Below are positions 15,854-24,839 of a DNA stretch of 64,000 bases, in pieces. This stretch comes from Nocardioides sp. AX2bis (GTDB taxonomy: Bacteria > Actinomycetota > Actinomycetes > Propionibacteriales > Nocardioidaceae). Numbering within the stretch: position 1 is the stretch's first letter; each line of letters starts with the position of its first letter. The translations under genes were made by a program, and so were the position numbers. The stretch covers positions 1,152,710 to 1,216,709 of the forward strand of contig NZ_LR733215.1 in the NCBI RefSeq assembly GCF_902506435.1. Reading direction: 5' to 3'. The notes beneath the pieces were generated by a model. That model saw only the letters and a program-made list of their open reading frames with translations. It made no database searches and was not told the DNA's origin.

Positions 15854-18800
15854 GTGCCCTCGACCGACGCCCGCCACCACCCGGCCTGGCGGCTCGCCCC
15901 GCCCGCCGCGCCGCCGTCGGTGCCGACCCTCGACGAGCACCAGCGACGCGTCGTGGACCACCCCGGTGGGCCGCTGCTTGTCCTGGCCGGGCCCGGAACG
16001 GGCAAGACGACCACGCTGGTCGAGGCGATCGTGGACCGCGTGGAGAACCGCGGGGCCAGCCCGGAGTCGGTCCTGGCCCTGACGTTCTCGCGCAAGGCCG
16101 CCGAGCAGCTGCGGGACCGGGTCACCGCCCGGCTGGGCCGCACCACCGCGACCACCCTGAGCGTGACCTTCCACTCCTTCGCCTACGGCCTCCTGCGCCG
16201 CTACGCGCCGGCCGAGCTCTACGAGGCGCCCCTGCGGCTGCTCTCGGCGCCGGAGTCCGACGTCCTGCTGCGCGAGCTGCTGGAGCGCACCCCCGAGGCG
16301 GTGGCGTGGCCGCCGGCGCTGGACCGGGCGCTGGGCACCCGCGGCTTCGCCCGCGAGGTCGGGGCGGTGCTGGCCCGGGCCCGGGAGAAGGGCCTCGACG
16401 GCGAGCGGCTCGCGGGGCTCGGGCACGCCCACGACGCCCCGGAGCTGGTCGCGGCCGGAGCCTTCCTGGACCAGTACCTGACCACGATGGACTACCTCGG
16501 GGCCACCGACTACGCCGACCTGATCCGGCGCGCGACGATCGAGGCCGCCGAGCACCGCGACGAGCTGCGCGCCCGGATCTCCCACGTCTTCGTCGACGAG
16601 TACCAGGACACCGACCCCGGTCAGGTCGCGCTCCTGCGGCAGCTGGCCGGCGACGGCCGGGACCTGGTCGTGGTGGGCGACCCCCACCAGTCGATCTACG
16701 CCTTCCGGGGCGCCGAGGTGCGCGGGTTGCTGCAGTTCCCCACGGAGTTCCCGCAGCGCGGGGGCGCGCGCGCCGACGTGGTGGCGCTGCGCACCACCCG
16801 GCGGTTCGGACCCCGCCTGCTGATCGCCGGGCAGCGGGTCGCCGGCCGCCTCGGACTCCCCGGCACCCTGCCGACCGAGGCGATGGAGGCCTTCCGGCAC
16901 CCCGAGGCCGACCCGCCGCCCGGGCTGGGCCAGGGCTCGGTCGAGGTCACGACCTACGACTCCGAGCGCGCCGAGGCCGAGCACCTCGCCGACCTGCTGC
17001 GCCGCGCCCACCTCGAGGACGGGGTGCCGTGGCACGAGATGGCCGTGCTGGTCCGCTCCGGACGCAGCTCGATCCCGGGCCTGCGCCGCTCCCTGGGCGC
17101 GGCCGGCGTGCCGGTCGAGGTGGCCGCCGACGAGCTCCCGCTGGTCCACGACCCGGCGGTGCTGCCGCTGCTCGACGCGCTGCGTGCCGCGGTCGACCTG
17201 CACGTCGAGGACCCCCAGCGCACCGACCACCTCGACGCGGCGCGTGCCGAGGCCCTGCTCACGGGACCGCTGGGCCAGATGGACGCCAGCCAGGTCCGGC
17301 GCCTGGGCCGGACGCTGCGCGCGCGGGAGAAGGAGCAGGCGCACCAGGACGGGCGGACCCCACGCACCTCCCGCTCCCTGCTGCGCTGCGTGCTGGTCGA
17401 GCACGGGTTCCTCGACGGTCTCGAGGGCCCCGAGGCCGCGGCCGCCCGGGCGCTGCGCGACCTGGTCGCCGGCGTGCGCACCTCGCTGTCCGAGGGCGCC
17501 TCGGCCGAGGACGCGCTCTGGGCCCTCTGGTCCGGCACGGACTGGCCGCGGCGGCTCCGTCGCGCCGCCGACCAGGGCGGGTCCACCGCCCGGCGCGCGC
17601 ACCGCGACCTGGACGCGGTGGTCGCGCTCTTCGAGCTGGCTGCGCGCGTCGTGGAGCAGCGCGACCACACCGGGGTCGTCACCTTCCTCGAGCAGCTGAC
17701 GGCCCAGCAGATCCCCGGGGACACCCTGGCCGAGCGGGGAGCGCGCGGCTCGGCCGTGCGCCTGCTCACCGCCCACCGGGCCAAGGGCCTGGAGTGGCGC
17801 CTGGTGGTGGTGGCCCACGTGCAGCAGGGCGGCTGGCCCGACCTGCGTCGCCGCGCCACGCTGCTCCAGGCCGACCGGATCGGGCGCGACGAGCTGCTCC
17901 CGCCGGTGACGACGCGTGAGCTGCTCGCCGAGGAGCGACGCCTGTTCTACGTCGCCTGCACCCGGTCCCGGGAGCGGCTGGTGGTGACCGCGGTGGCCTC
18001 CGACGACGACGACGGCGAGCAGCCCTCACCGTTCCTGGCCGAGCTCGGGCGCGAGGTGCACCGCACCTCCGGCCGCCCGCGCCGCCCGCTGTCGATGACC
18101 GGCCTGGTCGGTGACCTGCGCCGTACCCTCGCCGACCCGGCCTCCCCGCCCGCGCTGCGCGACGCGGCCGCCGTACGCCTGGCCCGGCTGGCCGACGAGA
18201 CGCAGGGCTCGCGCCCGCTGGTGCCCGCCGCGGACCCCGCCACCTGGTGGGGCACCCGGGAGGCGTCCCGCTCGGAGGTGCCGCTGCGCGCCCCCGACCG
18301 TGCCGTGCCCCTCTCGGCGAGCGTGCTCGACGCGCTGGCCACCTGCCCGGCCCGATGGTTCTTCGAGCGCGAGGCCGGTGGGGCCGCCGCCTCCCACCAG
18401 TCCGCGAACCTCGGCCAGATCGTCCACGCCCTCGCCGAGCGGGTGGGACGCGGCGACGTCGAGGCCGACCCGACCGACCCGGCCGGGGAGGGGGTGCTGG
18501 TGGCCGAGCTGATGGAGCACGTGGAGCAGGTGTGGGGCCGGCTCAGCTTCCGCACGCCGTGGTCCTCGGCCCGGGAGAAGGCCCGGGTGCGGCTGGCGCT
18601 GGAGCGCTTCGTGCACTGGTCGCGCACCAACCCGCGCCGGCTGGTGGCCACCGAGGCCCGGTTCGAGGCCGAGGTCGTGCTCGACGACGGCCAGCGGGTG
18701 CGCCTCGGCGGCTACGCCGACCGGCTCGAGGTCGACCGCCAGGACGGCCGGCTCGTCGTCGTCGACCTCAAGACCGGCAAGAACAAGCCGAGCCGGCCGG

Positions 18801-19168
18801 AGGTGGAGCGGCACGTCCAGCTCGCGCTCTACCAGTACGCCGTCGACGAGGGCGGGTTGCGCCCGGCCCTGGATGAGTCGCTGCCCGACCGGCTGGCCGA
18901 GGAGCCACCGGTGGCCGAGGGCGCCCGGTCCGGCGGCGCGGAGCTGGTGCAGCTGGGGCTGGCCGACGGCACCGACGCGACCGTCCAGCGCCAGGACGCG
19001 CACGACGCCGATGCCCCCGAGCGGGCGGTGCTGCGGGAGCGGCTCGCCGCGGCTGCGACCGTCCTGCGCAGCGAGGTGTTCCCCGCGACGCCGGGTGCGC
19101 ACTGCCGTGACTGCGCGTTCCTGGCGATCTGCACGGCCCGCAGCGCCGGACCGGTGGTGCAGCAGTGA
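15854..19168 (+). CDS. adnA: AdnA-like helicase-nuclease subunit
   Basis: This 1104-residue protein joins a UvrD-type SF1A helicase to a RecB-like nuclease. Helicase motifs are Walker A AGPGTGKTTT near 44-53, Walker B VFVDEYQDTD, GDPHQSIYAFRG, AHRAKGLEW and LFYVACTRSRERL. The C-terminal part has GGYADRLE near 952 and VVDLKTGK near 970, the PD-(D/E)XK catalytic strand. A Cys in ATCPARWFF near 830 plus a C-terminal HCRDCAFLAIC cluster gives four Cys expected to hold an Fe-S cluster. With AdnB it forms the actinobacterial end-resection motor-nuclease that replaces RecBCD at double-strand breaks. GTG 15854 follows a TGGGAT box by 6 nt; the stop overlaps the adnB start (GTGA). Confidence 0.92.
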   Translation: MPSTDARHHPAWRLAPPAAPPSVPTLDEHQRRVVDHPGGPLLVLAGPGTGKTTTLVEAIVDRVENRGASPESVLALTFSRKAAEQLRDRVTARLGRTTATTLSVTFHSFAYGLLRRYAPAELYEAPLRLLSAPESDVLLRELLERTPEAVAWPPALDRALGTRGFAREVGAVLARAREKGLDGERLAGLGHAHDAPELVAAGAFLDQYLTTMDYLGATDYADLIRRATIEAAEHRDELRARISHVFVDEYQDTDPGQVALLRQLAGDGRDLVVVGDPHQSIYAFRGAEVRGLLQFPTEFPQRGGARADVVALRTTRRFGPRLLIAGQRVAGRLGLPGTLPTEAMEAFRHPEADPPPGLGQGSVEVTTYDSERAEAEHLADLLRRAHLEDGVPWHEMAVLVRSGRSSIPGLRRSLGAAGVPVEVAADELPLVHDPAVLPLLDALRAAVDLHVEDPQRTDHLDAARAEALLTGPLGQMDASQVRRLGRTLRAREKEQAHQDGRTPRTSRSLLRCVLVEHGFLDGLEGPEAAAARALRDLVAGVRTSLSEGASAEDALWALWSGTDWPRRLRRAADQGGSTARRAHRDLDAVVALFELAARVVEQRDHTGVVTFLEQLTAQQIPGDTLAERGARGSAVRLLTAHRAKGLEWRLVVVAHVQQGGWPDLRRRATLLQADRIGRDELLPPVTTRELLAEERRLFYVACTRSRERLVVTAVASDDDDGEQPSPFLAELGREVHRTSGRPRRPLSMTGLVGDLRRTLADPASPPALRDAAAVRLARLADETQGSRPLVPAADPATWWGTREASRSEVPLRAPDRAVPLSASVLDALATCPARWFFEREAGGAAASHQSANLGQIVHALAERVGRGDVEADPTDPAGEGVLVAELMEHVEQVWGRLSFRTPWSSAREKARVRLALERFVHWSRTNPRRLVATEARFEAEVVLDDGQRVRLGGYADRLEVDRQDGRLVVVDLKTGKNKPSRPEVERHVQLALYQYAVDEGGLRPALDESLPDRLAEEPPVAEGARSGGAELVQLGLADGTDATVQRQDAHDADAPERAVLRERLAAAATVLRSEVFPATPGAHCRDCAFLAICTARSAGPVVQQ

Positions 19169-22100
19169 CCCCCCGCAGGATCGACACGCCCGAGGAGCTC
19201 CAGCGGGCGATGCGCACCGCCCACCCGCCGAGCCCGCAGCAGTGGGCGGCCATCACCGCGCCCCTGGCCCCGGCCGTCGTCATCGCCGGGGCCGGGTCGG
19301 GCAAGACCACGCTGATGGCCGCCCGCGTGGTCTACCTCGTGCTCACCGGGCAGGTCCGTCCCGAGGAGGTGCTCGGGCTGACCTTCACCACCAAGGCCGC
19401 CGCCGAGCTGCGCACCCGCGTCCGCGACGCGCTCGTGGCGGCCGGGGCGCTGCCGGCACCGGGCGTGCTCGCCCCCGCGCCCCCGCCCGGCACCGACGGA
19501 CCCGACGCGGACGGGGCCGACGACCCGGTCGAGCCGACGGTGCTCACCTACAACGCCTACGCCGCCCAGCTGCTCGCCGAGCACGGCCTGCTGATCGGCC
19601 ACGAGCCGGACACCCGGGTGGTCACCGACGCGGCGCGCTTCCAGCTCGGCGGCCGGGTCGTGGAGCGGTTCCCCGGCGACGTGCAGCACCTCACCGACCA
19701 CCCGCCCACGGCCATCCAGAACCTGCTGGCGCTCGACGGGTCGATGAGCGAGCACCTCCGCGACGCCGACGACGTCCGCCGCGTCGACGCCGAGGCGCGA
19801 GCGGCGTTCGTCCGCGCCCGGGACGCCGAGGAGGCCGGCAAGGACCGCAAGGGCCACCGCGAGGCGGTCGAGAAGGCGATCCACGCCATCGACCGCCGGG
19901 GCGAGCTGCTCGGTCTCGTGGCGGGCTACCGCCGGCTCAAGGCCGACCTCGGGCTGATGGACTTCTCCGACCAGATCGAGCTCGGCGCCCGGCTGGCCGA
20001 CGAGCGGCCCGAGGTGGGCGAGCGGGAGCGCGGCCGGTTCGCGGTGGTCCTGCTCGACGAGTACCAGGACACCTCGGTGGCCCAGGCGCTGATGCTGTCC
20101 CGGCTCTTCTCCGGCCCCGACCCGACCCACGGTCGCGGCCACGCGGTGACCGCCGTCGGCGACCCCAACCAGGCCATCTACGGCTGGCGGGGTGCCTCGG
20201 TGTCCAACATCCTGGGGTTCGACCGGTCCTTCCCGCCGGCGGCCGGGACGGCGCAGCTGTTCCCGCTGAGCGTCAACCGGCGCTCGGACACCCTCGTGCT
20301 CGACGTGGCCAACCGGGTGGCGGCACCCCTGATGGACCTCTACGACGAGGTCGAGCCCCTCCTCCCCAGCCCGGCCGCGTCCCCCGGCCACGTCGGGCTG
20401 CACGTCCACGAGACGCACGCCGAAGAGCTGGACTGGCTGGCGCGTGCGGTGCGGGCCGAGCACGACGAGGGTCGGGCCTGGTCCGACGTCGGAGTGCTGG
20501 TGCGCGACAACGCCCACGCCGCGGAGGTCTTCGACGCGCTGTCGGGGGCCGACGTGCCGGTGGAGATCGTGGGCCTGTCCGGGCTGCTGCGCCTGCCGGA
20601 GGTCGCCGAGGTCGTGGCCACCCTGCACCTCATGCAGGACGTCACGTCGAACGCCTCCCTGCTGACGCTGCTCACCGGGCCCCGCTGGGCGGTGGGTCCC
20701 CGTGACCTCCACCTGCTCCAGCAGCGGGCCGCTGCGCTCACGGGTGGGCGCGGCCGGGCGCCGGAGGTCACCGCCGGGATCGGCGAGCAGCTGCTGGCGA
20801 TCGCCGACGGGGTGGACCCGGCCGAGGTGGCCGCGCTGGACGACGCCCTGCACGACCCCGGCCCGGCGGCCTACTCCGCGACGGCGCGCGAGCGGTTCGC
20901 CCTGCTCGTCGACGAGCTGCGCTCGCTGCGGGGGCACGTGGGCGAGCCGCTGCTCGACCTGGTGCGCCGGATCATGGACGCCTCCGGCGTCGACGTCGAG
21001 CTGGCCTCCGCCGTCGGTCCGGCAGCAGCGACCCGCCGGGAGAACCTCGACCTCTTCGTCAAGGCCGTGGCCGACTTCCGGGGCGTCGACGGAGAGGTGA
21101 CGCTGCCGGCCCTGCTGGCCTACCTGACCGCCGAGGAGGACGGCGCCGGCCTGGACCTGGCCACCCCGACGGTGGCCGACTCGGTCAAGCTGCTCACCGT
21201 CCACCGCTCGAAAGGCCTGGAGTGGCCCACGGTGTTCCTGGTCGGGGTGGGGGAGACCCGTTTCCCCTCGAACCGCTCCCGCACCCTGTGGACCTCCTCG
21301 CCGGCCGTGCTGCCGGCGCCGCTGCGCGGCGACGCGGCCGACCTCCCCCAGCTCGTCGGCCACGACAAGGACGCGCTCGAGGCCTACCGCCAGGCCACCC
21401 GCAGCCACGACGCCCAGGAGGAGCTGCGGCTGGCCTACGTCGCGCTGACCCGGGCCGAGCACCGCGAGCACGTCTCGTCCTACTGCTGGGGGTCGCGGTC
21501 CACCCCGTTCGGGCCGTCGGCCTACCAGCGCACGGTGCGCGAGCTGCTCACCGAGCGGGGCCTCGAGATCGCCTCCTGGCGCGAGAAGCCGGCCCGGGGC
21601 GAGGCGAACCCGTACGCCGACGTGGACACCAGCGTCCCCTGGCCGCACACGGGGCGGGGGACCGAGACCGCCCTCCGCCTCGAGGCGGCCACCCGGGTCC
21701 GGGCGGTGCGGGAGGCCTCGCACCGCTCCGCAGCACCACCTCCTGGCGCGGAGCCGGACGTGATCGAGGCCGCCCGGATCGCCGAGTGGGACGACGAGAT
21801 CGAGCGCCTGCTCACCGAGGCGCGCGCCGCCCGCGCCGGCTCCCGGGAGGTGTCGCTGCCGTCGTCGCTGTCGGCGACCTCGCTCGGGCGGCTGCGCGAG
21901 GACCCCGAGGGCTTCGCCCGCGACCTCGCCCGGCCGATGCCCCGGCCCCCGGCGCCCGAGGCCCGGTTCGGCACCCGGTTCCACGCCTGGGTCGAGGCGC
22001 GCTTCGGCCAGCAGCTCCTGCTCGACCCCGACGACCTGCCGGGGCGGGCCGACACCGGGATCGAGGACGACGCCGACCTCGCCGCGCTCGTCGACGCCTT

Positions 22101-22440
22101 CGAGCGCAGCGAGTTCGCCGAGCGGGCGCCGCACTCCGTGGAGCCGTCCTTCGCGCTCGTGCTGGCCGGCCAGGTCGTGCGCGGTCGGATCGACGCGGTG
22201 TACGCGGAGCAGGTCGACGGGCGGCCCGGCTTCCTGCTGGTCGACTGGAAGACGAGCCGCACGGCGAACGCCGACCCGTTGCAGCTCGCGGTCTACCGCC
22301 TGGCCTGGGCCGAGCTGCACGGGCTGGCACCGGAGCAGGTGCGGGCCGCGTTCTTCTACGTCCGCACCAGCCGGCTGGTCGAGCCCCCGGACCTGCCCGG
22401 GCGCACGGAGCTGGAGGCCCTGCTCAGCCCGTCGGGCTGA
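19165..22440 (+). CDS. adnB: AdnB-like helicase-nuclease subunit
   Basis: This 1091-residue partner of AdnA has the same two-part plan. Helicase motifs are AGAGSGKTT near 42-50, LLDEYQDTS near 295, GDPNQAIYGWRG near 330, VHRSKGLEW and LRLAYVALTRAEHRE. The nuclease has RFGTRFHAWVE, RGRIDAVY near 1008 and LVDWKTSR near 1025. Unlike AdnA it has no C-terminal Cys cluster. It starts at GTG 19165, sharing the GTGA with the adnA stop, so the subunits are translationally coupled. Its last 17 nt overlap the convergent monooxygenase gene. Confidence 0.92.
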   Translation: MTPRRIDTPEELQRAMRTAHPPSPQQWAAITAPLAPAVVIAGAGSGKTTLMAARVVYLVLTGQVRPEEVLGLTFTTKAAAELRTRVRDALVAAGALPAPGVLAPAPPPGTDGPDADGADDPVEPTVLTYNAYAAQLLAEHGLLIGHEPDTRVVTDAARFQLGGRVVERFPGDVQHLTDHPPTAIQNLLALDGSMSEHLRDADDVRRVDAEARAAFVRARDAEEAGKDRKGHREAVEKAIHAIDRRGELLGLVAGYRRLKADLGLMDFSDQIELGARLADERPEVGERERGRFAVVLLDEYQDTSVAQALMLSRLFSGPDPTHGRGHAVTAVGDPNQAIYGWRGASVSNILGFDRSFPPAAGTAQLFPLSVNRRSDTLVLDVANRVAAPLMDLYDEVEPLLPSPAASPGHVGLHVHETHAEELDWLARAVRAEHDEGRAWSDVGVLVRDNAHAAEVFDALSGADVPVEIVGLSGLLRLPEVAEVVATLHLMQDVTSNASLLTLLTGPRWAVGPRDLHLLQQRAAALTGGRGRAPEVTAGIGEQLLAIADGVDPAEVAALDDALHDPGPAAYSATARERFALLVDELRSLRGHVGEPLLDLVRRIMDASGVDVELASAVGPAAATRRENLDLFVKAVADFRGVDGEVTLPALLAYLTAEEDGAGLDLATPTVADSVKLLTVHRSKGLEWPTVFLVGVGETRFPSNRSRTLWTSSPAVLPAPLRGDAADLPQLVGHDKDALEAYRQATRSHDAQEELRLAYVALTRAEHREHVSSYCWGSRSTPFGPSAYQRTVRELLTERGLEIASWREKPARGEANPYADVDTSVPWPHTGRGTETALRLEAATRVRAVREASHRSAAPPPGAEPDVIEAARIAEWDDEIERLLTEARAARAGSREVSLPSSLSATSLGRLREDPEGFARDLARPMPRPPAPEARFGTRFHAWVEARFGQQLLLDPDDLPGRADTGIEDDADLAALVDAFERSEFAERAPHSVEPSFALVLAGQVVRGRIDAVYAEQVDGRPGFLLVDWKTSRTANADPLQLAVYRLAWAELHGLAPEQVRAAFFYVRTSRLVEPPDLPGRTELEALLSPSG

Positions 22441-23485
22441 GGTCGCCGCGGCGCTCCAGCCAGGCCGCCACGGCGCGGGCGGCGGCCCGCCCGGCCCGGG
22501 TGGCGCCGATCGTGCTGGCCGACGGGCCGTAGCCCACCAGCTGGACGCGGGGGTCGGCGACGGCGGTCGTGCCGTCCAGGGTGATCCCGCCGCGCTCGCT
22601 GCGCAGCCGCAGGGGCGCGAGGTGGCCGACCGCCGGCCGGAAGCCGGTGGCCCAGAGCACGGCGTCGACCGGTTCGCGGGTGCCGTCGGGCAGGCGCACC
22701 GCGTCGGCCTCGAGCGCGGTGAACATCGCCCGGCGCCGGTACGCCCCGAGGTCGGCCGCGGCGTGCTCCTGCTCGCGCAGCACCAGGCCGGTGACGCTGA
22801 CCACGCTGGCCGGCGGGAGTCCCCGGCGCACCCGGTCCTCGACCATCGCCACCGCGGCCCGCCCGGCCTCGGGGGTGAAGTCGTCGGTGCGCCACACCGG
22901 GGGGCGCCGGGTGAACCACAGGGTGTCGGTCACCGGGGCGACCTCGCCGAGGAGCTGCACCGCCGAGGCGCCGCCGCCGACGACGGCGGTGCGCAGCCCG
23001 CGGAAGGCCTCGGGCCCGGGGTAGTCGTGGGTGTGCCACTGCGGTCCGACGAAGGTGTCGCGTCCCGGGTAGGACGGCACGAACGGTCGCGTCCAGGTGC
23101 CGGTCGCGCTGACCAGGGTCCGGGTCCGCAGGTCGCCGCGGTCGGTGTGCACCACGAGCAGCCCGCTGCCGTCCCCGGCGTCCTCGACCCGGCGCACCGT
23201 GACCGGCCGCTCGACGGGCAGCTGGTGGTCGCGCTCGTAGGCCGCGAAGGACGCCGGCACGACGAGGTTGGCCGGTCCGTCACCGGTCGGCGCCTCGGCG
23301 TCCGGCAGCGCCGCCACCCCGTGCACGTCGCGCATCGTCAGGGAGTCCCACCGGTGCTGCCAGGCGCCCCCGGGGGCGGCGTCACCGTCCAGCACGACGT
23401 GCTCCACCCCGCGGCGCCGGAGGTGGAAGGAGGTCGACAGCCCGGCCTGCCCCGCCCCGACGACGACCGCGTCCAGCACCTCCAC
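22424..23485 (-). CDS. FAD-dependent NAD(P)H flavoprotein monooxygenase-like protein
   Basis: The 353-residue protein has two Rossmann dinucleotide sites: VVVGAGQAGLSTSF at about 7-20 for FAD and VVGGGASAVQLLGE at about 168-181 for NADPH. ATGTWTRPFVPSYPG and LWATGFRP are the ATG motifs of flavin-containing monooxygenase/CzcO-like oxidoreductases. The substrate is unknown. The start is GTG 23485. It runs opposite to adnB and shares 17 bp of 3' sequence with it, so the two mRNAs are antisense at their ends. Confidence 0.83.
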   Translation of the reverse strand: MEVLDAVVVGAGQAGLSTSFHLRRRGVEHVVLDGDAAPGGAWQHRWDSLTMRDVHGVAALPDAEAPTGDGPANLVVPASFAAYERDHQLPVERPVTVRRVEDAGDGSGLLVVHTDRGDLRTRTLVSATGTWTRPFVPSYPGRDTFVGPQWHTHDYPGPEAFRGLRTAVVGGGASAVQLLGEVAPVTDTLWFTRRPPVWRTDDFTPEAGRAAVAMVEDRVRRGLPPASVVSVTGLVLREQEHAAADLGAYRRRAMFTALEADAVRLPDGTREPVDAVLWATGFRPAVGHLAPLRLRSERGGITLDGTTAVADPRVQLVGYGPSASTIGATRAGRAAARAVAAWLERRGDLSPTG

Positions 23486-23566
23486 GACAGGCGCAACCCC
23501 GGCCCCGCCCTCGTTAGTCCCGGGCCGTCGGGCACCGGCGTGACCGTCTCCCCCCGGACGGCGGAC

Positions 23567-23572
23567 TAGCCT
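23567..23572 (+). promoter_or_regulatory. -10 element TAGCCT, leaderless nudC
   Basis: TAGCCT ends 7 nt before GTG 23580. No ribosome-binding site lies between, as expected for a leaderless transcript. Confidence 0.55.
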
Positions 23573-23579
23573 CTCCGGC

Positions 23580-24488
23580 GTGATCCACGCCTACGAGCAG
23601 ATGGCCGCCGACCCCCACGACCGGCAGGGTGTCCGGCGCCGCGACGAGGCCTGGCTCGCCGAGCGCTGGGAGGACCCGGCTACCCGCGTCCTGGTCGTCT
23701 CGGGCACCCGGGTGCGTCCCGTCGCGGGTCGACCGGCGTGGGTGGCGCCCGGCGAGGCACCCGAGGGCGTCCGGGTCCTGCTCGGGGAGCGGGCCGGCAC
23801 GACGTACGCCGCGGTGGTCGCACCCTCGCAGCAGGCCCGGGACGAGGAGGGGTGGCTGGCCCTGCGGGACCTGCTCCCGGTGCTGTCCGACGAGGCCTCC
23901 GACGACGCCCCGATGCTCTTCCACGCCCTCGGCCTGGCCGAGTGGATGGCGTCCACCCGGTTCTGCCCGCGGTGCGGCGCCGGCCTGGAGCCGGTGGCCG
24001 CCGGCCACGAGCTCCAGTGTCCCCGCTGCGGGCGGCGCCAGTTCCCGCGCACCGATCCCGCGGTGATCATGACCGTCACCAGCGGCGAGCCCGGCAGTGC
24101 CGACGAGCGCTGCCTGCTCGGCCACCAGTCGGTGTGGCCCGAGGGCCGCTACTCGACGCTCGCCGGCTTCTGCGAGCCCGGCGAGACCCTCGAGGACGCC
24201 GTGCGCCGCGAGGTCGCCGAGGAGGTCGGGATCACCGTCGACGAGGTCACCTACGTCGGCAACCAGCCCTGGCCGCTGCCGGCCAGCCTGATGCTCGGCT
24301 TCGTCGCACGGGCGACGTCGACCGAGATCGTCGTGGACGCGGACGAGATCGAGGACGCGCGGTGGTTCACCCGCGAGGAGCTCCGCACCGAGGCCGAGGC
24401 CGGCCGGGTGGTGCTCCCGGGCCCGATCTCGATCAGCCGGGCGCTGATCGAGGGCTGGTACGGCGGGCCGCTGCCGGGCTCCTGGTGA
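23580..24488 (+). CDS. nudC: NAD+ diphosphatase NudC
   Basis: The 302-residue protein has the NudC layout: an N-terminal domain, a zinc ribbon with CPRC at about 125-128 and CPRC at about 143-146, then a Nudix box GFCEPGETLEDAVRREVAEE beginning near 196, followed by NQPWPLPASLMLGF, the variant of the SQPWPFPxS signature that marks NADH pyrophosphatases. It hydrolyses NAD(H), and in other bacteria removes NAD caps from RNA. It sits between the repair helicases, as in mycobacteria (Rv3199c). GTG 23580 is the natural start. It converges with the mycoredoxin gene with a 1-nt gap. Confidence 0.93.
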   Translation: MIHAYEQMAADPHDRQGVRRRDEAWLAERWEDPATRVLVVSGTRVRPVAGRPAWVAPGEAPEGVRVLLGERAGTTYAAVVAPSQQARDEEGWLALRDLLPVLSDEASDDAPMLFHALGLAEWMASTRFCPRCGAGLEPVAAGHELQCPRCGRRQFPRTDPAVIMTVTSGEPGSADERCLLGHQSVWPEGRYSTLAGFCEPGETLEDAVRREVAEEVGITVDEVTYVGNQPWPLPASLMLGFVARATSTEIVVDADEIEDARWFTREELRTEAEAGRVVLPGPISISRALIEGWYGGPLPGSW

Positions 24489-24489
24489 C

Positions 24490-24735
24490 TCAGGCCAGGC
24501 TGGCCAGCTTCTCCTTGACCTGGGCCAGCGACGGGTTGGTCTGCGACGAGCCGTCGCTGTAGACGAGCGTCGGCACGGTCTGGTTGCCGTTGTTGGCCGT
24601 CTCCACGATCTGCACCGCCGACGGCTCCTGCTCGATGTCGACCATGTCGAAGGCGATGCCCTCGCGGTCGAGCTGGCTCTTGAGCCGGTGGCAGTAGCCG
24701 CACCAGGGGGTGCTGTACATGGTGAAGGTGCTCAT
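24490..24735 (-). CDS. mycoredoxin-type glutaredoxin
   Basis: This 81-residue thioredoxin-fold protein has the active site CGYC at residues 12-15 and the cis-Pro element QTVPTLVY. Length and the WCGYC context fit mycoredoxin-1, which reduces mixed disulfides with mycothiol, the low-molecular-weight thiol of actinobacteria. The start ATG 24735 is preceded by a GGAGG-type ribosome-binding site (spacing about 10). It is divergent from uvrD2; in mycobacteria the same gene (Rv3198A) also neighbours uvrD2. Confidence 0.92.
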   Translation of the reverse strand: MSTFTMYSTPWCGYCHRLKSQLDREGIAFDMVDIEQEPSAVQIVETANNGNQTVPTLVYSDGSSQTNPSLAQVKEKLASLA

Positions 24736-24757
24736 CGGGGGTGTCGCCTCCGCGGTC

Positions 24758-24763
24758 TAGGGT
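24758..24763 (+). promoter_or_regulatory. candidate -10 (TAGGGT) of uvrD2
   Basis: TAGGGT lies in the 100-bp gap between the divergent mycoredoxin and uvrD2 genes. A start about 7 nt downstream gives uvrD2 a leader of about 65 nt containing a mini-ORF. Confidence 0.45.
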
Positions 24764-24824
24764 CGGGATCTACACCGGTCGAACCACCGTCGACCAGCAG
24801 ATGTTCCCCGGGGAGGACCCACCA

Positions 24825-24839
24825 GTGATCACGCCGTGA
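24825..24839 (+). other. four-codon mini-ORF overlapping the uvrD2 start
   Basis: GTG-ATC-ACG-CCG-TGA has a GGGGAGGA ribosome-binding site 7 nt upstream, and its TGA overlaps the GTG of uvrD2 (GTGA). The uvrD2 start has no correctly spaced site of its own. An in-frame ATG at 24801 extends the ORF to 12 codons. Re-initiation may therefore set uvrD2 translation. Confidence 0.45.

Noticed and set aside
24780-24797. SOS-box-like half site (TCGAAC-N4-GTCGAC) upstream of uvrD2
   Set aside because: The right half deviates from GTTCGA at several positions; the true box at 42395 is perfect, so this one was not called.
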